Below, in pieces: positions 7,232 through 14,253 of a stretch of DNA of 18,857 nt (its first letter is position 1; every line of letters begins with the position of its first letter). Source of the stretch: Microbacterium sp. (GTDB lineage Bacteria; Actinomycetota; Actinomycetes; Actinomycetales; Microbacteriaceae); NCBI RefSeq assembly GCF_003248605.1, contig NZ_QFPF01000045.1:1-18857 (forward strand). The letters are read 5' to 3'. The translations under genes were made by a program, and so were the position numbers. The notes beneath the pieces are model-generated. The model saw nothing but the letters and a program-made list of their open reading frames with translations. It had not been told where the DNA came from and ran no database searches.

Positions 7232-8128
7232 ATGTCGAACGACGACAACGCCGCCACCCACGACCCCACCGACAAGCACCGCAGCGACGGCTTTCCGCCG
7301 CAGGAGCAGGAGCAGCCCGGGCTCACCCGCGCGACCGATCCGATGCCCGATCACGGCGAGGCGTCGTACACGGGGCACGGACGTCTCGCGGGACGCCGCG
7401 CCCTGATCACGGGAGGCGACTCCGGCATCGGACGGGCCGTCGCGATCGCCTTCGCGCGCGAAGGCGCCGACGTCGCGATCGCCCACATGCCCGAAGAGGC
7501 CGAGGATGCGGCATCCACCGTCTCTCTGATCGAGGCCGCGGGAGTGCGGGGGGCGGCGTTCGCGGGCGATGTGCGCGAGGAGGTGTTCGCGACGTCGATC
7601 GTCGACGACACGATCGACCGTCTCGGCGGACTCGACATCGTCGTGCTCAACGCCGCCTACCAGAAGGACCGCGAGAGCTTCGAGAGCCTGCCCACCGACG
7701 AGTTCGACCGGGTGTTCCGCACGAACCTGTACGGACTGCTGTTCACCGCCCGAGCCGCCGTGCCGAGGCTGCGCGCGGGGGCGTCGATCATCGTGACCTC
7801 GTCGGTGCAGGCGTTCTCGCCTTCGCCGGGGCTGATCGACTACGCCATGACCAAGGCGGCGCAGGTCGCGTTCGTCAAGGCGCTGGCCGAGGAACTCGGC
7901 GAGAAGGGCGTCCGCGTGAACGCCGTGGCGCCGGGGCCGATCTGGACACCCCTGATCCCGGCGACGGGGTGGGACGCCGAGCGCCTCGCGACCTTCGGGC
8001 AGGACGCCCCGCTCGGCCGCGCCGGGCAGCCCGCCGAGCTCGCCGGCGCCTACGTCTACCTCGCCTCGGAGGCCGCCTCCTACGTCTCGGGCGCGGTGCT
8101 GCCGGTCACCGGCGGCAAGCCGCTGTAG
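7232..8128 (+). CDS. SDR family oxidoreductase with N-terminal extension (YghA/general-stress-protein-39-like)
   Basis: This 298-residue short-chain dehydrogenase has a hydrophilic N-terminal extension of about 50 residues (rich in D, Q and P, with EQEQPG at 25-30). That extension is a hallmark of the YghA/YhxC/GSP39-like SDR group, often linked to stress. The core has TGGDSGIG (60-67), NAA in place of NNAG (140-142), S191, and Y204/K208 in YAMTK. The C-terminus VLPVTGGKPL is typical of the group. The start is the ATG 5 bases after AAGGAG (7221-7226); an earlier in-frame ATG at 7211 lacks such a site. The substrate is unknown. It is divergent from dps and followed 10 bases later by the lipoprotein gene, so it probably heads an operon with the lipoprotein, CDF and coiled-coil genes. 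Confidence 0.93.
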   Translation: MSNDDNAATHDPTDKHRSDGFPPQEQEQPGLTRATDPMPDHGEASYTGHGRLAGRRALITGGDSGIGRAVAIAFAREGADVAIAHMPEEAEDAASTVSLIEAAGVRGAAFAGDVREEVFATSIVDDTIDRLGGLDIVVLNAAYQKDRESFESLPTDEFDRVFRTNLYGLLFTARAAVPRLRAGASIIVTSSVQAFSPSPGLIDYAMTKAAQVAFVKALAEELGEKGVRVNAVAPGPIWTPLIPATGWDAERLATFGQDAPLGRAGQPAELAGAYVYLASEAASYVSGAVLPVTGGKPL

Positions 8129-8138
8129 GCGGCCCACG

Positions 8139-8645
8139 ATGGCCGGGGTGCGGGCGGGGCGGGCGGGTGCGCGGCGTGCACGCCGGGTCCTCGCCGCTCT
8201 TCTCGCGGGGATGCTCGCGTTCGCCCTCGCCGCGTGCGGCCTCACCATCCCCGCCGATCCCGACGGCACGCTCGACCGCGTCTCGGGCGGCCTCCTGCGG
8301 GTGGGAGCCTCCCCGAGTGCGGGACTGATCGCCGAGGACGACGGGCGGATGTCGGGGCCCCTTGCCGACCTCGTCGGCTCGTTCGCGAGCGGCATCGACG
8401 CGGACCTCGAGTGGTTCACAGGGAGCGAAGAGGACCTCGTCGCCGATCTCGAGGCGGGACGGATCGACCTGGCCGTGGGCGGGATGACTGATGCGACTCC
8501 GTGGACCGATCGTGTCGGTGCGACCCGCGGGTACCCCCAGATCCCGGGAGCCTCGGGGCGTGCGATCGTGATGCTCGTTCCTCTCGGCGAGAACGCGTTG
8601 CTCTCTGCGCTCGAGCGGCACCTCGACGGGGAGCTCGGCTCGTGA
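8139..8645 (+). CDS. Half-size extracellular solute-binding-protein-like lipoprotein
   Basis: This is a 168-residue predicted lipoprotein. A basic start (RAGARRARR) and a hydrophobic stretch lead to the lipobox LAAC-G with C33, so the mature protein would be anchored outside the membrane. The rest resembles the first lobe of family-3 periplasmic amino-acid-binding proteins: LLRVGASPSAGLI (about 52-64), then MSGPLADLVGSFA, then LEAGRIDLAVGGMTD. It jumps directly to an ENALLSALERHLD-like C-terminal helix. The second lobe of a normal protein of about 250 residues is missing, so ligand binding by the usual clam-shell is doubtful. No clear Shine-Dalgarno is seen; it starts 10 bases after the SDR stop. 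Its TGA overlaps the GTG of the CDF gene, implying coupled synthesis. No ABC permease or ATPase gene is nearby. Confidence 0.75.
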   Translation: MAGVRAGRAGARRARRVLAALLAGMLAFALAACGLTIPADPDGTLDRVSGGLLRVGASPSAGLIAEDDGRMSGPLADLVGSFASGIDADLEWFTGSEEDLVADLEAGRIDLAVGGMTDATPWTDRVGATRGYPQIPGASGRAIVMLVPLGENALLSALERHLDGELGS

Positions 8646-9604
8646 AGACCCTGGGCCGCACCGACCTGCCGGCCGAGCAGCGCCAGGCGCTGCGCAAGGC
8701 CGTGCGCCTGGAGTGGTTCACGATCGCCTACACGACGGTGACGATCGCCCTCATCGCCCTCGTCGTGGGCAATTCGCAGGCGATGAAGACGGCCTGGATC
8801 GAGGACATGCTCTCGCTCGTCCCGCAGATCTCGTTCCTGGTCGCCCTTCTGCTGATCCGGCGCCGGCCGACGCGGGCCTTCCCGTACGGTCTGCACCGCG
8901 CCATGGGCGTCGGGCATCTCGTGGCGGGGGTCGCGCTCTTCGCGATCGGCGGGAGCCTCGCGGTCGAGTCGATTCTGGGACTCGTGCGGGCTGAGCATCC
9001 CACGATCGGCACGGTGCAGGTCTTCGGGGTCACCGTGTGGCTGGGTTGGTTCATGGTGGGAGTGATGGCTCTCATCGTCGTCGGCCCGCTCTTCTACGGC
9101 CCCGCCAAGGCGCGTATCGCGCCCGTGCTGCACAACAAGGTGCTCTTCGCCGACGCCGACATGGCCAAGGCGGACTGGACGACGAATGCCGCCTCGATCG
9201 TCGGAGTGCTGGGGATCGGCATCGGCTGGTGGTGGCTCGACGGCGTCGCGGCGCTGTTCATCTCGATCGGCATCGTGTGGGACGGCATCAAGAACTCGCG
9301 ATCGGCGGTCGTCGACCTGATGGATCAGCGCGCCCGCACCTACGACGAAGGCGAGCCCGAACCCCTCATCGGTGAGATCCTCCGCGCGGTGAACACCCTG
9401 CCGTGGGTGCGCGAGTCCGCGCTGCGGATGCGCGACATGGGCCATGTCTTCCACGTCGAGGTCTTCGTCGTTCCGCGCTGGGCGCGCGTATCGGTGGCGC
9501 GGATCGAGCGCGCTCGACGCGGCGTGGTCGAGTTGGACTGGCGCGTGCAGGATGTCGTCATCATCGTCGTGCCGCGACTGCCCGACGAGGCCGCGCGAGA
9601 ATGA
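8642..9604 (+). CDS. Cation diffusion facilitator (CDF) family transporter, divergent metal site
   Basis: This 320-residue membrane protein has the CDF layout: about six membrane segments (roughly residues 25-43, 57-73, 90-108, 130-150, 182-199 and 201-216) and a C-terminal cytoplasmic alpha-beta domain (about 235-312). CDF proteins export divalent metals in exchange for protons. GIGIGWWWLDGVAALFIS (191-208) and the following DLMD (225-228) are strong family marks. However, the TM2 metal motif reads IEDMLSLVPQI (53-63), and TM5 reads ADADMAKADWTTNAAS (170-185). The usual H/D-xxx-D pair is therefore only partly kept: the first position is M in TM5, and S/Q-like residues occupy the TM2 positions. 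The start is GTG at 8642, overlapping the lipoprotein stop as GTGA. The substrate is unknown. It ends 4 bases before the next ATG. Confidence 0.85.
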   Translation: MKTLGRTDLPAEQRQALRKAVRLEWFTIAYTTVTIALIALVVGNSQAMKTAWIEDMLSLVPQISFLVALLLIRRRPTRAFPYGLHRAMGVGHLVAGVALFAIGGSLAVESILGLVRAEHPTIGTVQVFGVTVWLGWFMVGVMALIVVGPLFYGPAKARIAPVLHNKVLFADADMAKADWTTNAASIVGVLGIGIGWWWLDGVAALFISIGIVWDGIKNSRSAVVDLMDQRARTYDEGEPEPLIGEILRAVNTLPWVRESALRMRDMGHVFHVEVFVVPRWARVSVARIERARRGVVELDWRVQDVVIIVVPRLPDEAARE

Positions 9605-9608
9605 CGCC

Positions 9609-10613
9609 ATGAGCGATGACTCCCTCGAGGCGGTGGCCGCACGGCTCTACGGGCTCCTGCCGGGGGAGTTCACCGCGGCGCGAACGGCGGCGGCGGCGGA
9701 CGCGGGGCGCGGGCGGGCGGGCGAGATCCGCGCGCTGCGCAAGCCCTCGACGGCCGCCTGGGTGGTGAACGCACTGGCGCGCGAGAGCGGAGCGCGGCTG
9801 TCCGAGGCACTGGACCTCGCCGACCGGCTGCGCGAGGCGCAGGACGACCTCGACGCCGCCGCGCTGTCGCGACTGGGTCGGGAGCGTCGCGCGCTCGTCG
9901 CCGCCCTCGCCCGTGACGCCGCGGAGCTGGCCGAGGCGCGGGGCGTCACCGTGAGCGCCGCCGTCGCCGCCGCCGTCGAGCGCACCCTCAACGCGGCGAT
10001 GCGGGATGCCGCGGCCGCGGCCGCGGTGAGCTCGGGCCGACTCGTCCGCGCTCTTGAGGCCTCGGGCCTCGACCCGGTCGACCTCGACGGCGCGGTCGGC
10101 GGCGGCCTCGATCTCCCCGCGTTGGGGCGTCAGGGCGACGTTGGGGCGCGCTGCAGCGCGCCCCAACGTGATTTCAACGCCCCAACGCCGGCGGGGGGCG
10201 GGGATGGGGGCGCGGGCCCAGCGGGGGCCGGGGCCGGCGCCGGGGCTGGGGGCGGGGCCGGGGCCGGCGCCGGGGCTGGGGGCGAGGGCCCAGCGGGGGC
10301 GGGGGGCGGGGCCGGGGGCGATGAGCTCGCCGAGCGGCGCGGCCGGCGCGAGGCCGAGCGTGCCGCGCGCGCCGCGGAGAAGGCGGCGCGAGAGGCGGAG
10401 CGTGCACGAAGGGATGCCGAACGCGAGCTCGCGCGCATCGATTCCCGCCTGCGGCACGCCCAGGAGCACGCCGAACGCCTGCTCGAACGGGTCGAGGGTG
10501 TGGAGCGCGACCTCGATCGGGCGCGCGCGGCCGCCGCCGACGCGGTGGCCGAGGTCGAACGACTCGCCGCGCAGCGCCGGGAGGCGGCATCCACGCTCCC
10601 AGTGACCTCGTAG
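9609..10613 (+). CDS. Conserved hypothetical protein with internal repeat insertion and C-terminal coiled coil
   Basis: This 334-residue protein has unknown function. Residues about 1-165 are an Ala/Arg-rich helical domain of an actinobacterial type, with LYGLLPGEFTAART and LRKPSTAAWVVNALAR. Residues about 169-195 (PALGRQGDVGARCSAPQRDF and following) are encoded by the palindromic repeat element. Residues about 196-237 are almost pure Gly/Ala from a GC minisatellite. Residues about 239-325 form a charged coiled coil (ERAARAAEKAAREAERARRD and on). The ATG starts 4 bases after the CDF stop, and GAGAAT-N6-ATG could be a weak leaderless promoter. No signal peptide or membrane segment is seen. The mid-protein insert looks like DNA-driven sequence joining two real domains, so the middle is probably a disordered linker. 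Confidence 0.8.
   Translation: MSDDSLEAVAARLYGLLPGEFTAARTAAAADAGRGRAGEIRALRKPSTAAWVVNALARESGARLSEALDLADRLREAQDDLDAAALSRLGRERRALVAALARDAAELAEARGVTVSAAVAAAVERTLNAAMRDAAAAAAVSSGRLVRALEASGLDPVDLDGAVGGGLDLPALGRQGDVGARCSAPQRDFNAPTPAGGGDGGAGPAGAGAGAGAGGGAGAGAGAGGEGPAGAGGGAGGDELAERRGRREAERAARAAEKAAREAERARRDAERELARIDSRLRHAQEHAERLLERVEGVERDLDRARAAAADAVAEVERLAAQRREAASTLPVTS
10119..10189 (-). repeat. Palindromic repeat element, copy B (inside a coding region, inverted)
   Basis: This is the reverse complement of copy A (2500-2570), with 6 mismatches in 71 by hand alignment. Its core, 10138-10169, is a perfect 32-bp palindrome centred on the CTGCAG hexamer at 10151-10156. It keeps the reading frame of the 9609-10613 gene open and contributes about 25 residues, including that protein's only cysteine (C182). 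Unlike copy A it has no 32-bp tandem array attached. A GC-rich minisatellite starts about 35 bases downstream. Confidence 0.88.
10224..10283 (+). repeat. Perfect 30-bp tandem duplication in a G-rich minisatellite
   Basis: Two exact 30-bp units (10224-10253 and 10254-10283) each encode ten Gly/Ala residues. They are bracketed by a 15-bp direct repeat GGGCCCAGCGGGGGC (10214-10228 and 10286-10300). The coding strand carries many GGGG runs separated by 1-6 bases. The unit length is a multiple of three, so copy-number change would keep the frame. Confidence 0.9.
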
Positions 10614-10623
10614 GCGCGCGACC

Positions 10624-10629
10624 TACCGT
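10624..10629 (+). promoter_or_regulatory. Putative -10 element of the alarmone synthetase gene
   Basis: TACCGT is followed by 7 bases and then ATG (10637), which would place transcription start at or beside the start codon (leaderless mRNA). No clear -35 is seen. Confidence 0.4.
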
Positions 10630-10636
10630 GGCGGGC

Positions 10637-11335
10637 ATGACGATCTCGTTCGATGAGTCCTCCTTCTCCGCGACCCTCGACGAGATGCGGGCTCTGCGCG
10701 ACGAGTTCCAGCGCTTCCTGCTGGAATACCGATTCGGGCTCCAGGAGGTCGAGACCAAGATCGCGATCCTGCGGGACGAGTTCCAGCACATGCACGACTA
10801 CAACCCGATCGAGCACGTCTCGAGCCGCGTGAAGACGCCCGACAGTCTCGCCGAGAAGGTCGCGCGCAAGGGCATCGATCCCGACTTCTCGGTGATCCGC
10901 GAGCAGATCACCGACGTCGCCGGCATCCGGGTGACCGTGAGCTTCGTCGCCGACGCGTACCGCCTGTTCGATCTGCTCACCGCGCAGGATGACATCACGG
11001 TGCGCACCGTGAAGGACTACATCGCGCATCCCAAGGCCAACGGCTACAAGAGTCTGCACGCGATCGTCGAGGTCCCCGTGTTCCTCTCGACCGGCCGGGT
11101 GGACGTGCCCGTCGAGGTGCAGTTCCGCACGATCGCGATGGATTTCTGGGCCAGCCTCGAGCACAAGATCTACTACAAGTTCGACCGGCAGGTGCCCGAG
11201 GGCCTGCTCGCATCGCTCAAGGACGCCGCCGACAGCGCCGCCGAGCTCGACACGCGGATGGAACGACTGCACCGCGAAGTCCACGGCGACACCGCGCCCG
11301 CGGATGCCGCCCCACGGCGGCCCCTCGCCGTCTAG
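10637..11335 (+). CDS. Small alarmone synthetase (RelQ/RelP-like GTP pyrophosphokinase)
   Basis: This 232-residue single-domain (p)ppGpp synthetase transfers pyrophosphate from ATP to GTP/GDP to make the stringent-response alarmone. Signatures in order are NPIEHVSSRVKTPDSLAEK (56-74), ITDVAGIRV (91-99) with the Mg-binding D93, HPKANGYKSLHAIVEVP (131-147), and VEVQFRTIAMDFWASLEHKIYYK (159-181) with catalytic E160. There are no hydrolase, TGS or ACT domains, so it is a stand-alone synthetase, close in length to RelQ (about 210 residues). The C-terminal helix with ELDTRMERLHREV fits the oligomerisation helix. The ATG at 10637 is preferred over the GTG at 10628 because homologues begin near MTISFDES and a -10-like TACCGT sits 7 bases upstream. 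It stands alone, 23 bases after the coiled-coil gene. Confidence 0.93.
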   Translation: MTISFDESSFSATLDEMRALRDEFQRFLLEYRFGLQEVETKIAILRDEFQHMHDYNPIEHVSSRVKTPDSLAEKVARKGIDPDFSVIREQITDVAGIRVTVSFVADAYRLFDLLTAQDDITVRTVKDYIAHPKANGYKSLHAIVEVPVFLSTGRVDVPVEVQFRTIAMDFWASLEHKIYYKFDRQVPEGLLASLKDAADSAAELDTRMERLHREVHGDTAPADAAPRRPLAV

Positions 11336-11395
11336 GGCTGCAGACCCCGCACCCCCGCCCCCGCACCCCGCATCCCGCGTCGCCCCGCGATGGGA

Positions 11396-11401
11396 TACGG
11401 T
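11396..11401 (+). promoter_or_regulatory. Putative -10 element of the lipase gene
   Basis: TACGGT lies 17 bases ahead of the ATG at 11419, giving a short leader that carries a strong ribosome site (GAGGGGGAG, 11408-11416). The 83-base gap upstream is C-rich and shows no clear -35 or terminator. Confidence 0.35.
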
Positions 11402-11418
11402 GACCGCGAGGGGGAGCG

Positions 11419-12642
11419 ATGAGCCGACGCGCGGCGGGGCATCATGTGTGGCGCAGCATCCGACGGGGGCTCGCGACGGGGACGGCGGCCCTCCTGGCGC
11501 TGCTGGGCGGCGGCATCCTGGTGCTCGAGGCCCGAGCCATCGGCGATGCCCTCGAACGTCCCGGCCTCGCCGCGTTCTACGCGCTGCCCGATCCGGTGCC
11601 CTCGGGGTCGCCGGGCGAGATCCTGCGCGTCGAGGAGCTCATCGGCGTCCCCTTCGACTCGCGCGGGTGGCGCGTGCTCTATCACTCCACCGACCTCGAC
11701 GGCGAGGATGTCGTCGTGTCGGCGATCGTCGTCACCCCGCTCGGGCCCGCCCCGACGGAGGGGCGGCCGGTGCTCGCGTGGGGGCACCCCACGACGGGCG
11801 TCGCGCGGGACTGCGCGCCCTCGCTCGGCGCCGATCCGTTCCTCGACATCGAGGGCCTGCGCCTCATGCTCGACCGCGGATATGTCGTCGTGGCCACCGA
11901 CTATGCGGGGATGGGGGTCGAGGGGCCCGACTCATACCTGATCGGTGCCACGGAGGGCAACAACGTGCTCGATGCGGTGCGGGCGGCGCAGGCGATCCCC
12001 GGTTCGCGCGCGGGGTCGGACGTGGTGCTGTGGGGGCACTCCCAGGGCGGTCAGGCGGTGCTCTTCGCCGCCGAGCGTGCGGCGGACTACGCCCCCGAGC
12101 TCTCGATCGCCGCGGTCGCGGTCGCGGCCCCCGCCGCGGATCTCACCGCGCTGCTCGATGCCGACATCGGCGACATCTCCGGAGTGACGATCGGCTCCTA
12201 CGCTTTCCCGGCCTTCGCGGCGGTCTACGGCGAGAGCGTCGAGGGTGCCCGGCTCGAGGACATCCTGACCCCCGCCGCGCTCGCCGCGGTGCCCGAGGTG
12301 CAGGAGCTGTGCCTGCTCACCCACACGGCTCAGCTGCACGAGATCACCGAGCCGCTCATCGGCGACTTCGTCGTGAGCGATCCGACGACGACGCAGCCCT
12401 GGAGCGATCTGCTCGCCGAGAACTCGGCCGGGTCCGTCGGTTTCGATGCGCCCCTGTTCATCGCCCAGGGCCTCGCCGACACCCTGATCCATCCGAGCGA
12501 CACCGAGGCGTTCGCGCAGCACGAGGCTTCTCTGGGCATCGATGTCACCCTCGAGCGCATTCCGATGGCCACGCACGCCACTATCGCCTACCTGTCCCTG
12601 CCGGCCCTCGCGCAGTGGCTCGACATCCACGGACCGCGCTGA
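11419..12642 (+). CDS. Secretory-lipase-family alpha/beta hydrolase, exported or membrane-anchored
   Basis: This 407-residue serine esterase/lipase resembles the secretory lipase (LIP) family, which hydrolyses acyl esters outside the cell. The N-terminus has RRAAGHHVWRSIRR followed by a hydrophobic segment (about 18-37), a signal peptide or anchor with no lipobox. The nucleophile is S208 in GHSQGG (206-211). The acid is probably D354 in QGLADTLIHP and the base H386 in MATHATIAY. The oxyanion-region motif AWGHPTTG (120-127) and the ALPDPVPSGSPGEILR start (55-70) are typical of the family. C132 and C298 could form a disulfide, consistent with export. The start has a strong Shine-Dalgarno, 11408-11416. 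It stands between the alarmone synthetase and a small membrane protein gene with no clear functional link. Confidence 0.9.
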   Translation: MSRRAAGHHVWRSIRRGLATGTAALLALLGGGILVLEARAIGDALERPGLAAFYALPDPVPSGSPGEILRVEELIGVPFDSRGWRVLYHSTDLDGEDVVVSAIVVTPLGPAPTEGRPVLAWGHPTTGVARDCAPSLGADPFLDIEGLRLMLDRGYVVVATDYAGMGVEGPDSYLIGATEGNNVLDAVRAAQAIPGSRAGSDVVLWGHSQGGQAVLFAAERAADYAPELSIAAVAVAAPAADLTALLDADIGDISGVTIGSYAFPAFAAVYGESVEGARLEDILTPAALAAVPEVQELCLLTHTAQLHEITEPLIGDFVVSDPTTTQPWSDLLAENSAGSVGFDAPLFIAQGLADTLIHPSDTEAFAQHEASLGIDVTLERIPMATHATIAYLSLPALAQWLDIHGPR

Positions 12643-12681
12643 CGCTCACTCTCGCAGCCGGGAGTGCGGGAGGATGGGGGG

Positions 12682-13041
12682 ATGCCGAAACCCGCCGCCG
12701 TCCCCGAGACCACACGCCCCGCGTTCCTGCCCGGGATCCTCGCGGCCGCGGCCCTGCTCTCCGGCATCCCGCTGATCGGAGCGGACTGGTACCTGCTGAT
12801 CCGATTCATCGTCGCGATCCTCGCGCTGATCGTGGCGTGGTTCGCCGTACAGGCGGGCCAATGGTGGTGGACGATCGTGTTCTTCGTCGTCGCCATGGCC
12901 TGGAACCCGCTGTTCCCGGTGCCCTTCGACGGCCCGTGGTGGATCGTCGCCCACATCGCCGCGGCGGGCCTGTTCGCCGCCGCGGGCGCCCTCATCCGGG
13001 TGCCGCTGCCCTCGGAGTCGTCGCCGAAGAAGCGACGCTGA
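12682..13041 (+). CDS. Small four-helix membrane protein (possibly DUF6804)
   Basis: This 119-residue integral membrane protein has four predicted helices at about 16-32, 36-57, 61-79 and 86-105, short loops and a basic tail (PKKRR) probably in the cytoplasm. WNPLFPVPFD (74-83) is the most distinctive motif and recalls the DUF6804 family, an assignment from memory that needs a profile search. The function is unknown. The start ATG is preceded by GGGAGG (12668-12673) 8 bases upstream. The same bases also read GAGGAT-N6-ATG, which would fit a weak leaderless promoter. It lies 39 bases after the lipase and 71 before the MetE-like gene, which has its own promoter. Confidence 0.8.
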   Translation: MPKPAAVPETTRPAFLPGILAAAALLSGIPLIGADWYLLIRFIVAILALIVAWFAVQAGQWWWTIVFFVVAMAWNPLFPVPFDGPWWIVAHIAAAGLFAAAGALIRVPLPSESSPKKRR

Positions 13042-13100
13042 TCGCAGGCGGTGCGCGCGGAGGTGCCGACGAGCGCGAGACGGCGAAACACCCGGAAAGC

Positions 13101-13106
13101 TATGGT
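13101..13106 (+). promoter_or_regulatory. Putative -10 element of the MetE-like gene (leaderless)
   Basis: TATGGT is followed by exactly 6 bases and the GTG start at 13113, predicting transcription from the start codon itself. The -35 region (about 13078-13083) has no good match. Confidence 0.5.
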
Positions 13107-13112
13107 GAAGCG

Positions 13113-14228
13113 GTGAGCCTGAATCCTCCCTTCCGCGCCGACATCGTCGGCTCGTTCCTGCGTCCCGAAGCACTCAAGAAGGCCCGCGCCGACCGGGCCG
13201 CCGGCGTCATCGACGACGCCGCCGTCCGCGAGCTCGAGGACGAGCTCATCGGCGACCTCGTGCAGAAGGAGGCCGACAACGGCCTCCGGCTGGCGACCGA
13301 CGGCGAGTTCCGCCGCTCCTGGTGGCATTTCGACTTCTTCGGCATGCTCGATGGCGTCGAGGTCGTCGAGCTCGACCACGGCATCCAGTTCCAGGGGGTG
13401 CAGACCAAGCCCCGAGGCCTGCACCTGAGCGGGGCGATCGGGTTCAGCGACACCCACCCGATGCTCGAGCACTACCGCTCGCTCGCGCAGATCGTCGGGC
13501 GCACCACGGGCGTGCTGCCCAAGTTCACGATCCCGTCGCCCACGGTGCTCGACTTCCGGCTCGAGCCCGACCACATCGACCCGCACACCTACTCGGGACG
13601 CGATGACTACATCGACGATCTCGTCGGCGCGTACCGCGCCGCGATCGACGCCTTCTACGCCGCAGGCTGCCGTTACCTCCAGTTCGACGACACCGCATGG
13701 GCGTACCTGTGCAGCGACGACGAGCTCGCCAAGGCCCGCGACCGCGGCATCCGCACCGATGGACTCGGCGAGCGCTACGCCGACCTGCTGAACCGCATCC
13801 TCGAGGGCAAGCCCGACGACCTCACGATCACGACGCACGTCTGCCGGGGCAACTTCCGCTCCACGTGGATCTCCTCGGGCGGGTACGAGCCCGTCGCCGA
13901 GCAGCTGCTCGGCCGGGTCGCGTACGACGGCTTCTTCCTCGAGTACGACAGCGATCGTGCGGGCGGCTTCGAGCCGCTGCGCTTCCTTCCCGAGGGCGAC
14001 CAGACCGTCGTGCTGGGCCTGATCACCTCCAAGAGCGGCGAACTCGAAGACGTGGATGCCGTCATCCGGCGCATCGACGAAGCCGCGCAGTACGCCCCGC
14101 TCGGGCAGCTCGCGCTGAGCCCGCAGTGCGGGTTCGCCTCGACCGAGGAGGGCAACGTGCTCACGGAGGACGAGCAGTGGGCGAAGATCCGCGAGGTCGT
14201 CGCGATCGCCGACGACGTCTGGCGCTGA
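13113..14228 (+). CDS. MetE-like cobalamin-independent methionine synthase family protein (single catalytic domain)
   Basis: This 371-residue protein is related to the C-terminal catalytic barrel of cobalamin-independent methionine synthase and to YxjG/YxjH of Bacillus. It probably transfers a methyl group to homocysteine or a related thiol. Family marks are IVGSFLRP (11-18), LATDGEFRRSWWHFDFF (60-76), YLQFDDTAWAYL (188-199) and the zinc-ligand set H242/C244 (THVCRGN), E277 (FFLEYD) and C339 (SPQCGF). The MetE N-terminal duplicate domain, which helps bind folate, is absent, so the methyl donor may not be the usual folate. The start GTG is supported by the TATGGT -10 element 6 bases ahead; the frame is open further upstream only as a shadow. 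No S-box or B12 riboswitch is visible in the 71-base gap. It is followed after 25 bases by the antiporter gene. Confidence 0.9.
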   Translation: MSLNPPFRADIVGSFLRPEALKKARADRAAGVIDDAAVRELEDELIGDLVQKEADNGLRLATDGEFRRSWWHFDFFGMLDGVEVVELDHGIQFQGVQTKPRGLHLSGAIGFSDTHPMLEHYRSLAQIVGRTTGVLPKFTIPSPTVLDFRLEPDHIDPHTYSGRDDYIDDLVGAYRAAIDAFYAAGCRYLQFDDTAWAYLCSDDELAKARDRGIRTDGLGERYADLLNRILEGKPDDLTITTHVCRGNFRSTWISSGGYEPVAEQLLGRVAYDGFFLEYDSDRAGGFEPLRFLPEGDQTVVLGLITSKSGELEDVDAVIRRIDEAAQYAPLGQLALSPQCGFASTEEGNVLTEDEQWAKIREVVAIADDVWR

Positions 14229-14253
14229 TCGCGCCGCTGGTGAGCCCGGACCG

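Noticed and set aside
7106..9610. An 834-codon open frame on the minus strand across the SDR, lipoprotein and CDF genes
   Set aside because: It is antisense to three genes with clear family motifs, has Arg/Asp/His-rich low-complexity composition and no domain; this is a GC-rich shadow frame.
10628..11335. GTG at 10628 as start of the alarmone synthetase
   Set aside because: It overlaps the putative TACCGT -10 box and adds only three residues; ATG 10637 fits better, though the choice is not certain.
11304..13112. In-frame upstream extension of the MetE-like gene
   Set aside because: It overlaps the lipase and small membrane protein genes and is Arg/Gly-rich; the GTG at 13113 has a promoter and fits the family N-terminus.
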